Position numbers and translations under genes: made by a program. The notes under the pieces were generated by a model. It had not been told where the DNA came from. It did not search any database and saw only the letters and a program-made list of their open reading frames with translations. 24,071 nt of DNA from UBA11957 sp963603285 (GTDB lineage Bacteria > Bacillota > Clostridia > Lachnospirales > Lachnospiraceae): NCBI GenBank assembly GCA_963603285.1, contig CAVCMG010000042.1:1-24071 (forward strand). The letters run 5' to 3'. Below, in pieces: positions 7,534 through 15,527 of this stretch; within the stretch, counting starts at the first letter, position 1, and each line of letters opens with the position of its first letter.

Positions 7534-8500
7534 ACATTTCCCTTATCCTTTCCCGGATCTTCTCATCCGGCATGTTGTTGGCTTTGCCGGACAGAATAAT
7601 GCGTACTGTCTTGATCTCATTTTCTCTGGCCAGCACATAGGCGACCAGCGGGCCAATGGATGAGGCCTCATATTTCTGCGGGCGGATCGTAGCGATCACC
7701 CGGTTGTCACACCAGCATTCAAAAGCGGACGGGGACTGTCTTAATGCCTCGGCACATTCACCATAGCCAAAGGTTGTCAGACATTCACAGATTGCCTCAA
7801 AGCCGGATACCACTGCTTTGGCCAGTGCCTCCACACTGATCGTCTTGCAGGGTGCCATGGCTCTTCTGGCAAAATCCTCGCTTTTTCCCGTTTTCTGGGC
7901 ACGTACGGCGATCTTGATATTGGCGATCGCCACGGTGCTTTCGGCATATTCCCGGATCAGCGGGGCTTCTGCCTTTTCACCGGCCCGTAAGATGGCTTCC
8001 AGACACGCTCTGTCGACGATCACATCACACAGCTGGCCGTCTCTCGTATGCAGAAGCGTCTCATAGGCTTCCTTTGCCACCGCCTGCATATGATCCGGCA
8101 GCCGGTAATATTCCTTTTCCCGGAGAATCGTTTCCATCTCCTCGCCGGAAATCGCCGCCTTTTCCATATAAATGCCGGGGTGGTGTCCCTCGCGGCAGAT
8201 CTCCTTGATCGCTGCCTTGAGGTTATGGTACAAATCCGGATACCTGAGAACATCAAACACTGACATATCCACATGCATGCTGTCCATCGTCTCCCAGATC
8301 TTTTCTGTCTCCCGCATCAGCATATGATCTGCGTTCAGCTCCTGCTGCGGATCGCCCCAGCCCTTTTCGGCCAGAAGCTGCAGGCAGCTTTCTTCCGAAT
8401 CGCAGGCCATCAGCTGGTCAATACTTGCCGCAGATAACAGATGCACCTCCAACGCTCTCAGCCGGGCTACCGCATAGGTATATTTCATATCAAACATCAT
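7526..8500 (-). CDS. ntpC: V-type ATPase subunit C
   Basis: A 324-residue, largely helical protein that begins KYTYAVARLRALEVHLL and contains scattered family positions such as the C-terminal FECWCDNRVIATIRPQKYEASSIGPLVAYVLARENEIKTVRIILSGK region, here recognised from the final ARENEIKTVRIILSGK stretch. Subunit C sits between the membrane ring and the central stalk as an adaptor. Two adjacent ATG codons (8500 and 8497) follow AGGAGG; the second has better spacing (seven bases rather than four), so the true protein may lack the first Met. Its end overlaps ntpG. Sequence conservation of this subunit is low, so recognition rests partly on operon position between ntpE and ntpG. Confidence 0.93.
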   Translation of the reverse strand: MMFDMKYTYAVARLRALEVHLLSAASIDQLMACDSEESCLQLLAEKGWGDPQQELNADHMLMRETEKIWETMDSMHVDMSVFDVLRYPDLYHNLKAAIKEICREGHHPGIYMEKAAISGEEMETILREKEYYRLPDHMQAVAKEAYETLLHTRDGQLCDVIVDRACLEAILRAGEKAEAPLIREYAESTVAIANIKIAVRAQKTGKSEDFARRAMAPCKTISVEALAKAVVSGFEAICECLTTFGYGECAEALRQSPSAFECWCDNRVIATIRPQKYEASSIGPLVAYVLARENEIKTVRIILSGKANNMPDEKIRERIREMYV

Positions 8501-8518
8501 GTTTCCTCCTTACCTTGA

Positions 8519-9112
8519 TCAGGGGAACAAAAGTTTTGAAACCCGGTCATTCAGTTCATCTTTTTTATCTGCAAATAACGCCTTGAAGGAACAGTTTTCT
8601 TCGATACCGCCATAGCTTAGGATAAAGCCCTTGTCCAGCTTATCCTGCGTCTGGGCGATGGTCAGGCTGCCTCCGGCCTGTCTGGCCGCATCGGCAATTT
8701 TTTCAGCAAAGCCCTCCGGCATACCGGCGTAATCTGCTGCCGACAGAAGCATCTGCCCATCTTCCGGACGGGCAAACTTGCGGACCATATCTTCCAGCAC
8801 GGCGTAATAAGCGATGCCTTCTACATTACAGAACGTATCGTACGCCTTTTGCACCGTCTCCTGGATCAGCTCCTGTTTCGCTTTCAGGATCTCGGTTCTT
8901 CGCATCAGGTCGATGGCTGAAAGGCTTCTCTCCTCCAGCGCACGCACATCAGCTGCCGATTTCTGTTTAATCTTATCGCAACCGGCTTTCGCCTCTTTTT
9001 CAGCAGATTCCTTAATGGCAGCGGCCTGAGATGCAGCGTCTTTTCTCTTTGTATCGGCGGCACTTTTCGCTTCGTCCAAAATACGTGCCACCATCTTATC
9101 CAATCCAGTCAT
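8519..9112 (-). CDS. ntpE: V-type ATPase subunit E (peripheral stalk)
   Basis: A 197-residue protein starting MTGLDKMVARILDEAKSAAD. The first 95 or so residues are a charged, Ala/Lys/Glu-rich coiled coil, followed by a globular C-terminal domain; this is the E subunit, which pairs with the G/H-type subunit (NtpF here) to form the peripheral stator stalks. A frame open further upstream would add 18 residues overlapping the ntpK stop region, but AAGGAGA lies correctly before the ATG at 9112, and the family starts here. It is 28 bases after ntpK and 18 before ntpC. Confidence 0.94.
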   Translation of the reverse strand: MTGLDKMVARILDEAKSAADTKRKDAASQAAAIKESAEKEAKAGCDKIKQKSAADVRALEERSLSAIDLMRRTEILKAKQELIQETVQKAYDTFCNVEGIAYYAVLEDMVRKFARPEDGQMLLSAADYAGMPEGFAEKIADAARQAGGSLTIAQTQDKLDKGFILSYGGIEENCSFKALFADKKDELNDRVSKLLFP

Positions 9113-9140
9113 TCTCAAGCTCTCCTTACATCTTTTCTGC

Positions 9141-9614
9141 TTATACCGGTACGTTTGTGATAACAAGTACAGAGGTCAGAAGAGCAAGGATCGCATATGT
9201 CTCAACCATGGCCGGGAACAGCATGGCTTTACCGAACTGATCTTCACGTTTGGCGATGATGCCGATGGCTGCTGCGGATGTCATACCCTGATATTTACCG
9301 GAAACAAGACCTACGATACCGATCGGCAGACAGCCGCCCAGGATCATCAGACCCGTTACCCAGTCAAGACCTGCAAGACCACCACCTAAAAGGCCGATCT
9401 TTGACAATGTGATAAATCCAACCAGCAGACCGTAGATACCCTGTGTACCCGGAAGCAGCTGCATGATCAGAACCTTTGCGAACTTATTCGGATCCTCCGT
9501 AACGACACCGGAAGCTGCCTGACCGGCAACACCAACACCGATAGCGGAACCCATACCTGCCAGAAATACTGCACTTGCTGCACCTAATAATGCGAAAACA
9601 ACACCTAAACTCAT
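9141..9614 (-). CDS. ntpK: V-type ATPase subunit K, membrane rotor ring (Na+-type)
   Basis: A 157-residue proteolipid made of two fused two-helix hairpins (four transmembrane segments), as in V-type c subunits. The ion site residues known from E. hirae NtpK (L61, T64, Q65, Q110, E139) are all present here as L54, T57, Q58 (LLPGTQG), Q109 (KYQG) and E138 (AMVETYA). Family knowledge therefore predicts Na+ rather than H+ as the coupling ion. The gene lies six bases after ntpI, with its AGGAGG inside the last codons of ntpI, giving coupled but strong initiation suited to a multi-copy ring subunit. Confidence 0.96.
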   Translation of the reverse strand: MSLGVVFALLGAASAVFLAGMGSAIGVGVAGQAASGVVTEDPNKFAKVLIMQLLPGTQGIYGLLVGFITLSKIGLLGGGLAGLDWVTGLMILGGCLPIGIVGLVSGKYQGMTSAAAIGIIAKREDQFGKAMLFPAMVETYAILALLTSVLVITNVPV

Positions 9615-9620
9615 GAGTAG

Positions 9621-11633
9621 TTATTCCTCCTTAATATCTACATATTTTGTATTTTCTTTAAATGGGGTAAAGGGACTTCCTCCGCCCTCGTAAAATTTTC
9701 CGAAGAACTCGACATACTGCAGACGGTTCGTATGCACGTAAGCGCCCAGCAGATTGATCGCAAGGCTTAACGTATGTCCGACCAGGAAAACTAAAATGAA
9801 CATGATCACGCCGACAACACTTCTGCCGCCCATACTGCCGATCTGGTTGATGACCTGGGCGATAACGCCGGTGGCAAGGCCAAGTGCCAGCAGACGGGAA
9901 TAGGAAAGTACGTCAGACAGCCAGCTCGTCACACCGTACAGCTCGTACGCACCAAGGGCGATCCGAAGACCCGGATTCTTCTTGTCCCTTGCCGAGAAAA
10001 GAAGCAGTCCCAGCGCACCCACGATGGTGAGAACCTTTGCCAGCAGATTAACGGCTGCCGGGAATACGATCTGCACGCCCGCGATACCTGCAAAAATGCT
10101 GGACGGGATCAGAAGCATCAACAGACCGATCAGGAATAAGAACCAGCATCCCGTATCGATCACTGCACCCATCACATCGCCGTTTTTGATGCTCTGGTAT
10201 CCTTTGAGGAAAAGTCCTGTAAACAGATGGACAAGACCAACACCCAGCGAGAATAACAGAAGCTTCATCGGGTCATTGAGCGGTGCGAACCACAGCGGCG
10301 GTATGCCAACCTCGTGTCCGAAGAATACTCTCGAAACCACGTTGATCGCATCGCCGAAGAATCCGCCAAACAGGATACCCCAGACGATGGTGGAAATACC
10401 ACAGTACATAAACAGCTTCAACGTCTGTTTCATGCTCTCAGCCATGCGCGGGAACTTTTTCACCGCCCAGAAGCATCCGAGGGCGATCACCAGTCCGTAG
10501 CCTGCATCGGAAAGCATCATACCGAACAGGAAAATATAAAACATCGACATCAGCTTTGTCGGATCGATCTCTCCCTTTTTCGGAAGTCCGAAGGATGCCA
10601 GGATACCTTCCGTGGTGGACGATACCGGACCGTTGTGCAGAAGCACCGGCGGATGTTCGTCCTCCGGTATCTCCTCTACATCGATCCTGCAATCGTAGAT
10701 ATCACCGATCTTTGCCTGTAACAGCTGCAGCTTTTCTGCCGGGACATAGCCACTGACAAAAAATGTATGTTCTGACTGGGGCAGCTGGCCCAGTACCTCG
10801 TATTTGTCTGCACGGATCCGGTAATAATCCGCGATCTCCTGCAGATCCTTTCTGCGTCCTGCATTACCTTCGATCTTTTTGACCGTTTCATGGATCATCT
10901 TTTTCAGGTCTTCGATCTGGATCTCGCACTCTTTCTTTTCCTCCTGCGGGATCTTTGGCGAAGCCTGCGATGGTCTGGAAAAGCCGTGCTGACGTAAGAT
11001 ATCTTCCAGCACACCGGCCTCCGCCTTTAAGACCGTAACGGCCAGATATGTGGTATCCCTGTCAGCCGACAGGATCTGTACCTCATACGCTTCCGGTGCA
11101 TCCTCTGTTTCGGCCACCATGCCATAGACCGCATCCGCTGTCCACGCACCGGACATCGTACCCACGATACAGACACTCTGCTTTGTGGTGCTGCCACCAA
11201 GCGGTACATCCAGCTTCAGCCACGGCGTCAGCGCCTCGATCTGATTCTCCAGCTTGACGATGGCGGCTTCGTTCTCCGCAATCTGACGGCTCCAGTCGGT
11301 CAGCTGCTTTGCATCCTGCAGGATCTGGATCTTTCGCTCCACGCAGCTTTCGTATTCCGGCTTGCCGACCAGCGGCTTTCCTTCCAGAGAGGACAGCATG
11401 GACTTTTTCTCCGGTGCGTACCGGTCCAGCACTTCCAGTGCCTGATCCGCTGCCACAGCCTGTTTTTCAAATACCTGACGGCTCTTGGCCGTATCCATTT
11501 TGTGCAGATCCTCGTCCTGCAGCATCGATACATCGACCTGCATGACGCCCAGAGCCTGCAGCTTTTCCAATATGGCTTTTCGATCCTCTTTCAGCGCGCA
11601 GATACTGATTCTGTGCATCTGCAATACTGCCAT
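9621..11633 (-). CDS. ntpI: V-type ATPase subunit I (membrane stator)
   Basis: A 670-residue two-part protein: a cytoplasmic N-terminal half with coiled coils (about 1-330) starting MAVLQMHRISICALKEDRKAI, and a C-terminal half with seven to eight transmembrane helices. FGMMLSDAGYGL is the conserved membrane-entry motif, with Ser where many relatives have Gly. The essential arginine facing the rotor site is R580 in LSYSRLLALGLATG. It anchors the stator stalks and forms the ion half-channels beside the K ring. An AAAGGAGG site precedes the ATG. Full length for the family. Confidence 0.96.
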   Translation of the reverse strand: MAVLQMHRISICALKEDRKAILEKLQALGVMQVDVSMLQDEDLHKMDTAKSRQVFEKQAVAADQALEVLDRYAPEKKSMLSSLEGKPLVGKPEYESCVERKIQILQDAKQLTDWSRQIAENEAAIVKLENQIEALTPWLKLDVPLGGSTTKQSVCIVGTMSGAWTADAVYGMVAETEDAPEAYEVQILSADRDTTYLAVTVLKAEAGVLEDILRQHGFSRPSQASPKIPQEEKKECEIQIEDLKKMIHETVKKIEGNAGRRKDLQEIADYYRIRADKYEVLGQLPQSEHTFFVSGYVPAEKLQLLQAKIGDIYDCRIDVEEIPEDEHPPVLLHNGPVSSTTEGILASFGLPKKGEIDPTKLMSMFYIFLFGMMLSDAGYGLVIALGCFWAVKKFPRMAESMKQTLKLFMYCGISTIVWGILFGGFFGDAINVVSRVFFGHEVGIPPLWFAPLNDPMKLLLFSLGVGLVHLFTGLFLKGYQSIKNGDVMGAVIDTGCWFLFLIGLLMLLIPSSIFAGIAGVQIVFPAAVNLLAKVLTIVGALGLLLFSARDKKNPGLRIALGAYELYGVTSWLSDVLSYSRLLALGLATGVIAQVINQIGSMGGRSVVGVIMFILVFLVGHTLSLAINLLGAYVHTNRLQYVEFFGKFYEGGGSPFTPFKENTKYVDIKEE

Positions 11634-11670
11634 CCGGACATCCCTCCTTTATCTCCTGATTTTCCGGCAG

Positions 11671-11979
11671 TTAATACAGCAAATGTATCACGGTATCCAC
11701 TGCATCTGCCTGTCGGGAAGCAGCCTGCGCTTTCATGGCGTCCACCTCAGCCTGTATCTGCTGTCTGGCTTCCTCCAGCTTTGTCTCCTGGGCTTTCTTT
11801 GCCGCCTCAAGATCCTGTGCCGCTGCCTGCTTTGCTTCCTTCAGTACCTGTTCCTGCTGCTGTTTTGCTTCCTGTCTGGCATCTTGCACGATCTTTTCGC
11901 TGTCGGCATCGCCGTCTTTGATGATCTTCGCTGCCTGTAACTCCGCTTCACGGACAGCATTCAGGGTTTCCTGCACCAT
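11671..11979 (-). CDS. ntpF: V-type ATPase subunit G/H (peripheral stalk)
   Basis: A 102-residue, almost entirely helical, Ala/Glu/Lys/Gln-rich coiled-coil protein (for example DARQEAKQQQEQVLKEAKQ) with no cysteine or membrane segment. Low-complexity composition makes family assignment weak from sequence alone, but size, composition and first position before ntpI match E. hirae ntpF and archaeal AhaH. It pairs with subunit E in the stator stalk. AGGAGGTGG precedes the ATG. It is the first gene of the operon, after a 400-bp AT-rich region. Confidence 0.88.
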   Translation of the reverse strand: MVQETLNAVREAELQAAKIIKDGDADSEKIVQDARQEAKQQQEQVLKEAKQAAAQDLEAAKKAQETKLEEARQQIQAEVDAMKAQAASRQADAVDTVIHLLY

Positions 11980-12392
11980 CGGACCACCTCCTCTTTCAAA
12001 ATCCTTGTTATTATCTTAACACATAGAGTTCAAAATGGAAGTCTAAATGTTAATTTTGTTATTTTATTATCATTTTTTGATGGTAATTTTGTACAATTTG
12101 ACGTTTGATTTTTTGTTTTTTATACACATTACGTCTATACTATTTCATTTCTTCTTCTTTTTCATTTGTGCATTGTATACAATATATTGTGTTTTCCTTT
12201 GGCAGCCACATTTTTCTGCAAATGAATTTTTTATTCTTTGTTCCGTCATTTTCTTAGTGTGCACAAATCACTTTCCTTAGTTTCTGCCCGTTACCTCCGT
12301 TCTATACCTTTTCGCACCGGGCGCAGAAATACGTCGTATTTTTTCAGCCCGTCCGGCATATCGGCAATATACGCTCCTCCCCGGACAAAAAG
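11980..12392. other. AT-rich upstream region of the V-ATPase operon
   Basis: No convincing gene is seen in this stretch of about 400 bases. A candidate extended -10 on the minus strand (TGT TAAGAT, hexamer at 12018-12013) would start transcription near 12006, close to the ntpF ribosome binding site, but no good -35 matches it. Two overlapping perfect palindromes, ATTGTATACAAT (12172-12183) and ACAATATATTGT (12179-12190), could be protein binding sites. A 22-codon minus-strand frame (12291-12359) beginning MPDGLKKYDVFLRPVRKG has codon use like a gene but no clear start signal; it may be a remnant. Confidence 0.4.
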
Positions 12393-12451
12393 AAACAGTC
12401 AATCCCGGAGAAATGTCTGATATGACACACTTTTCCTGAAATTGACTGTTT
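12393..12451 (-). terminator. terminator after the tcdA/ttcA/larE operon
   Basis: AAACAGTCAAT (12393-12403) and ATTGACTGTTT (12441-12451) form an 11-pair outer stem; inside, GGA/TCC, AAA/TTT and TGTC/GACA continue it with small internal loops. On the minus strand it is followed by TCTTTTT, and on the plus strand by a T-run too. It lies 35 bases after the larE stop. Confidence 0.75.
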
Positions 12452-12486
12452 TTTATGATTTCTTTTTCTATTGTCAGTATGGCAGC

Positions 12487-13326
12487 TTAGATTTCGATCT
12501 GGCGCTCCTTGCTGCTTAAGGTTTCATTCATGCTTCCGGTACGGTAGCCGAGAAGATCCATGGTGACATACGTAAAGCCGTAGGATCTGAACGCATCATA
12601 GACCCGCTCTCTGTTCTCCAGAAGCTTTCCAAACTCCTCCGGCGATATCTCGATGCGGGCGATCTTGCCGTGGATGCGCACACGCACCTGGGTAAAGCCA
12701 AGATCCAACAGCTGCTGCTCGGCCTTGTCGACCATGCCCAGCTTTTCCTCGGTAATTGTCTCGCCGTACGGGAAACGGGAGGACAGGCAGGCAAAGGACT
12801 GCTTTTTCCATGTCGGCAGTCCCAGCTCATGGGAAATCGCACGGATATCGTCCTTGTACAGCTCGCTGTGACGCAGCGGGCTCTTGACGCCCAGCTCTTT
12901 GATCGCCATAAGTCCCGGACGGTAATCTCCGTTATCGTCCATATTAGAACCTTCGACGATGGCGGCTACGCCCTGTTCTTTTGCCAGATTGCCCATCTTG
13001 GTAAACAGCTCCTTCTTGCACAGATAGCAGCGGTTTTTCGGATTCTGGGCAAAGCCCTCGATGGATAACTCCTCGGACTCACAGATCAGATGACGGATGC
13101 CCTCTTTTTCACAGAACGCCTTTGCCTCGCCAAGCTCACGCTTCGGGAAGGAGCAGGATACAGCTGTGACCGCAATACACTTGTCGCCCAGCACATCGTG
13201 GGCCACCTTTAACAGAAATGTGGAATCCACGCCGCCGGAAAAGGCAACGGCCACCGAACCAAGCTCTTTCAGATAGTTTTTCAGTTTCTCATATTTTTCC
13301 TGCTGCGGGGTCGTCAGTGCACTCAT
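12487..13326 (-). CDS. larE: LarE-type ATP-dependent sulfur transferase (PP-loop)
   Basis: A 279-residue PP-loop pyrophosphatase family protein with SGGVDST at 30-36, NRCYLCKK (C100, C103), and the LarE-type segment FACLSSRFPYG (C180 at the place of the sacrificial cysteine of Lactobacillus plantarum LarE). LarE adenylates a carboxylate and inserts sulfur during synthesis of the nickel-pincer cofactor of lactate racemase. No larA, larB or larC lies nearby, and the gene overlaps the rhodanese-TtcA gene by four bases (ATGA), so here it may serve another thiolation reaction or work with lar genes elsewhere. Family assignment is firm; pathway is not. Confidence 0.85.
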   Translation of the reverse strand: MSALTTPQQEKYEKLKNYLKELGSVAVAFSGGVDSTFLLKVAHDVLGDKCIAVTAVSCSFPKRELGEAKAFCEKEGIRHLICESEELSIEGFAQNPKNRCYLCKKELFTKMGNLAKEQGVAAIVEGSNMDDNGDYRPGLMAIKELGVKSPLRHSELYKDDIRAISHELGLPTWKKQSFACLSSRFPYGETITEEKLGMVDKAEQQLLDLGFTQVRVRIHGKIARIEISPEEFGKLLENRERVYDAFRSYGFTYVTMDLLGYRTGSMNETLSSKERQIEI

Positions 13327-14489
13327 GCTTCGTCCTCCTTACTGTTTTCAGTCTCACGCTTCGGGTCATCGTAGGTATCCAGAAAATGGTGGCGCACGCC
13401 ATCCTGTTTATAGGCGATCACGGTACTTAAATTGACATTCTCCACGCTCTTGAAAATATTGCTCTCCACGAACGGATTGACCTCCTTCAGCCGCCGAATC
13501 AGCTCCTTGATCTCCATACGCTTGGAACGGCTCTCTTCATTATTACAGGTGGTGCAGGTATCGGTAAACTTGCAGGCACACTGGATAAAATGCAGATTGT
13601 TGTAATCGCGCCATGCCTTGATATCGTCCTCCCGGACAAGATACAGCGGGCGGATCAGCTCCATGCCTTCAAAATTCGTACTGTGCAGCTTCGGCATCAT
13701 GGTCTGCACCTGGGCGCCGTAGAGCATGCCCATCAGGATCGTCTCGATCACATCGTCGTAGTGATGGCCGAGGGCGATCTTGTTACAGCCCATCTCTTTG
13801 GCGAAATTATATAAATACCCGCGGCGCATACGGGCGCAGAGGTAACACGGTGACTTTTCGATCGTGTACACGGCATCAAAGATCTGGGATTCAAAGATTG
13901 TGATCGGCACATTGAGCCGTCTGGCGTTTTCTTCGATAATGCCGCGGTTGGCCGGACTGTAGCCCGGATCCATGACGATAAATTTCACTTCAAAATTAAA
14001 TTTATTATGGCGTTTCAGCTCCTGAAAGCACTTTGCCATCAGCATAGAATCCTTGCCGCCGGAAATACAGACGGCGATCCGGTCGCCCTCCTTGACCAGC
14101 TCGTAATTGTTGATGGCTTTGGTGAATTTACACCAGATGGATTTGCGGAACTTTTTCTGGAGACTCTTCTCCACATCCCCGGCGAAATCCTCGGCCATGT
14201 CCTTTTTCATGTGATCCAGAAGCCAGGAGGCAAAACCGCCCTCAAGACTGTAGGCATTATAGCCACTGGCCGCCAGCTCTTCTGCTACACCCACCGAAAT
14301 CCGGCCACGGCTGCAGCAGACGATCTGCTGCTTTTCCTTATCCAGTCCCGGTGTGTCCAGAATATGATCCTTATCTGCATGGATCGACCCCGGAATCTTA
14401 CCAGAAGCCATCTGCTCCGGGTTCCGGATATCCAGGATCTGGTATCTGTCCGGGTTTAAATCCAGCATGTCTTTTACTGTTATCTTCAT
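13323..14489 (-). CDS. rhodanese domain fused to TtcA-like tRNA thiolase
   Basis: A 388-residue fusion. Residues 1-95 are a rhodanese domain (YQILDIRNPEQMASGKIPGSIH; active loop CCSRGRIS with C58 in the C-x4-R position; EGGFASW near 83-89). The rest is a TtcA-type PP-loop ATPase: SGGKDS at 143-148, CYLC (C215, C218) and further cysteines in CACKFTDTC (304-312) placed like those holding the [4Fe-4S] cluster of TtcA, which makes 2-thiocytidine in tRNA. The rhodanese part could supply persulfide sulfur directly. A TTG start 27 bases further upstream is possible, but the ATG at 14489 has GAGGA correctly spaced and starts the rhodanese fold. It lies 13 bases after tcdA and overlaps larE. Confidence 0.85.
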   Translation of the reverse strand: MKITVKDMLDLNPDRYQILDIRNPEQMASGKIPGSIHADKDHILDTPGLDKEKQQIVCCSRGRISVGVAEELAASGYNAYSLEGGFASWLLDHMKKDMAEDFAGDVEKSLQKKFRKSIWCKFTKAINNYELVKEGDRIAVCISGGKDSMLMAKCFQELKRHNKFNFEVKFIVMDPGYSPANRGIIEENARRLNVPITIFESQIFDAVYTIEKSPCYLCARMRRGYLYNFAKEMGCNKIALGHHYDDVIETILMGMLYGAQVQTMMPKLHSTNFEGMELIRPLYLVREDDIKAWRDYNNLHFIQCACKFTDTCTTCNNEESRSKRMEIKELIRRLKEVNPFVESNIFKSVENVNLSTVIAYKQDGVRHHFLDTYDDPKRETENSKEDEA

Positions 14490-14502
14490 ATGCTCTGTCC
14501 TC

Positions 14503-15258
14503 TTATTTTGCTGCAATATCCTTGATCACTTCGCCCGCAATGATCAGACCGGCCACGGACGGCACGAAAGCCACACTGCCCGGAATGTCCCGGCGTTCGG
14601 TACACTTGTGCTTCGCTCCCGGCGGGCAGATACAGTGGTTTCTGCAGCTGATCGACATATCCTCGATCGGACGGGTCGGCTTTTCTTCGGAATATACGAC
14701 CTTCAGCTTCTTGACACCGCGCTTTTTCATTTCATGGCGCATGACCTTGGCCAGCGGACACATCTTTGTCTTGTAGATATCCGCAACTCTGAACTGTGTC
14801 GGGTCAAGCTTATTGCCGGCCCCCATGCAGCTGATCACCGGTACGCCGGCCTCTTTCGCCTGCATGATGATCTGGATCTTTGCCGTCACGGTATCCACAG
14901 CATCTACCACATAATCGTATTTTGAAAAATCAAACTCATCCGCTGTCTCCGGCAGGAAGAAGCACTGATGTGTCACGACCTCGGCCTGCGGATTGATCTC
15001 CAGAATGCGTTCTTTCATAACCTCTGTCTTGTATTTCCCCACGGTCTTTCTGGTCGCAATGATCTGGCGGTTCAGATTGGTCAGACAAACCTTGTCGTCA
15101 TCGACCAGCTCCAGTGCACCGACACCGCTTCTGACCAGCGCCTCACAGACATAGCCGCCAACACCGCCGATACCAAACACAGCCACTCTGGCGCCTGCCA
15201 GTTTATCCATGGCCTCATGTCCAAACAAAAGCTCCGTTCTTGAAAACTGATTCAGCAT
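14503..15258 (-). CDS. tcdA: tRNA threonylcarbamoyladenosine dehydratase (ThiF/MoeB family)
   Basis: A 251-residue E1-like enzyme with the adenylate-binding glycine loop GIGGVGG (29-35), acidic DDD after the second strand (53-55) and the NLNRQ motif (61-65). The N-terminus FSRTELLFGHEAMDKL and the C-terminal block SCRNHCICPPGAKHKC fit the TcdA/YgdL branch, which uses ATP to cyclise t6A to ct6A in ANN-decoding tRNAs. AAGGAG precedes the ATG by six bases. It is the first gene of an operon with a TtcA-like thiolase and LarE, preceded by a strong promoter and a terminator-like leader. Broader ThiF-family sulfur-carrier activation is the alternative reading given the neighbours. Confidence 0.87.
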   Translation of the reverse strand: MLNQFSRTELLFGHEAMDKLAGARVAVFGIGGVGGYVCEALVRSGVGALELVDDDKVCLTNLNRQIIATRKTVGKYKTEVMKERILEINPQAEVVTHQCFFLPETADEFDFSKYDYVVDAVDTVTAKIQIIMQAKEAGVPVISCMGAGNKLDPTQFRVADIYKTKMCPLAKVMRHEMKKRGVKKLKVVYSEEKPTRPIEDMSISCRNHCICPPGAKHKCTERRDIPGSVAFVPSVAGLIIAGEVIKDIAAK

Positions 15259-15268
15259 ATATTTCTCC

Positions 15269-15376
15269 TTACTCTCGCTGTATACCCGGCGGCCTGCCGC
15301 CTGTCACCTTATCCTGCTGCCGTTGCTTTTGCAGCTTACATTTCTTTTTAAACACCGGTAAAAAGGCGGATGTCAT
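15269..15376 (-). CDS. possible 35-residue leader ORF before tcdA
   Basis: A frame starting at the ATG inside the loop of the leader terminator (15376-15374) reads MTSAFLPVFKKKCKLQKQRQ and onward, very basic, and stops with TAA overlapping the tcdA Shine-Dalgarno. AAGGGCGGG lies upstream but is itself in the hairpin stem. If translated it would couple leader and tcdA; there is no other evidence that it is real. Confidence 0.2.
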   Translation of the reverse strand: MTSAFLPVFKKKCKLQKQRQQDKVTGGRPPGIQRE

Positions 15377-15385
15377 ACACCCGCC
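15360..15385 (-). terminator. terminator-like hairpin in the tcdA leader (possible attenuator)
   Basis: On the minus strand GGCGGGTGT (15385-15377), loop ATG, ACATCCGCC (15373-15365) form a nine-pair stem (one G-T) followed by five T residues (15364-15360). It lies downstream of the promoter at 15415-15443 and about 100 bases before tcdA. On the plus strand the same hairpin is followed by CTTGTTTTT, so it may act in both directions. It could also simply end transcripts coming from the hydrogenase. Confidence 0.65.
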
Positions 15386-15414
15386 CTTGTTTTTCCTACC
15401 GCATTAGTAGGCTT

Positions 15415-15443
15415 ATTTTATCTTGCTTTTATGGTTTTGTCAA
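15415..15443 (-). promoter_or_regulatory. strong sigma-70 type promoter for the tcdA operon
   Basis: On the minus strand TTGACA (15443-15438), exactly 17 bases, then TAAAAT (15420-15415). Start expected near 15408. Only about 25 bases separate that start from the terminator-like hairpin. Confidence 0.7.
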
Positions 15444-15527
15444 CCTTTTATACCTCTCAGTAATACAGCTATATAATCTGCCATATAGTCAAACATTCTT
15501 TTTTCCGAACTATTCTCTCTATACACA

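Noticed and set aside
9113..9166. 18-residue extension of subunit E
   Set aside because: Overlaps the ntpK end and lacks a ribosome site; the internal ATG at 9112 has AAGGAGA.
12238..12420. 60-residue plus-strand ORF between larE and ntpF
   Set aside because: Spans the terminator arm and is very Arg/Ser-rich with no ribosome site.
14490..14516. TTG start for the rhodanese-TtcA protein
   Set aside because: It overlaps the tcdA stop region and has no ribosome site; ATG at 14489 is well placed.
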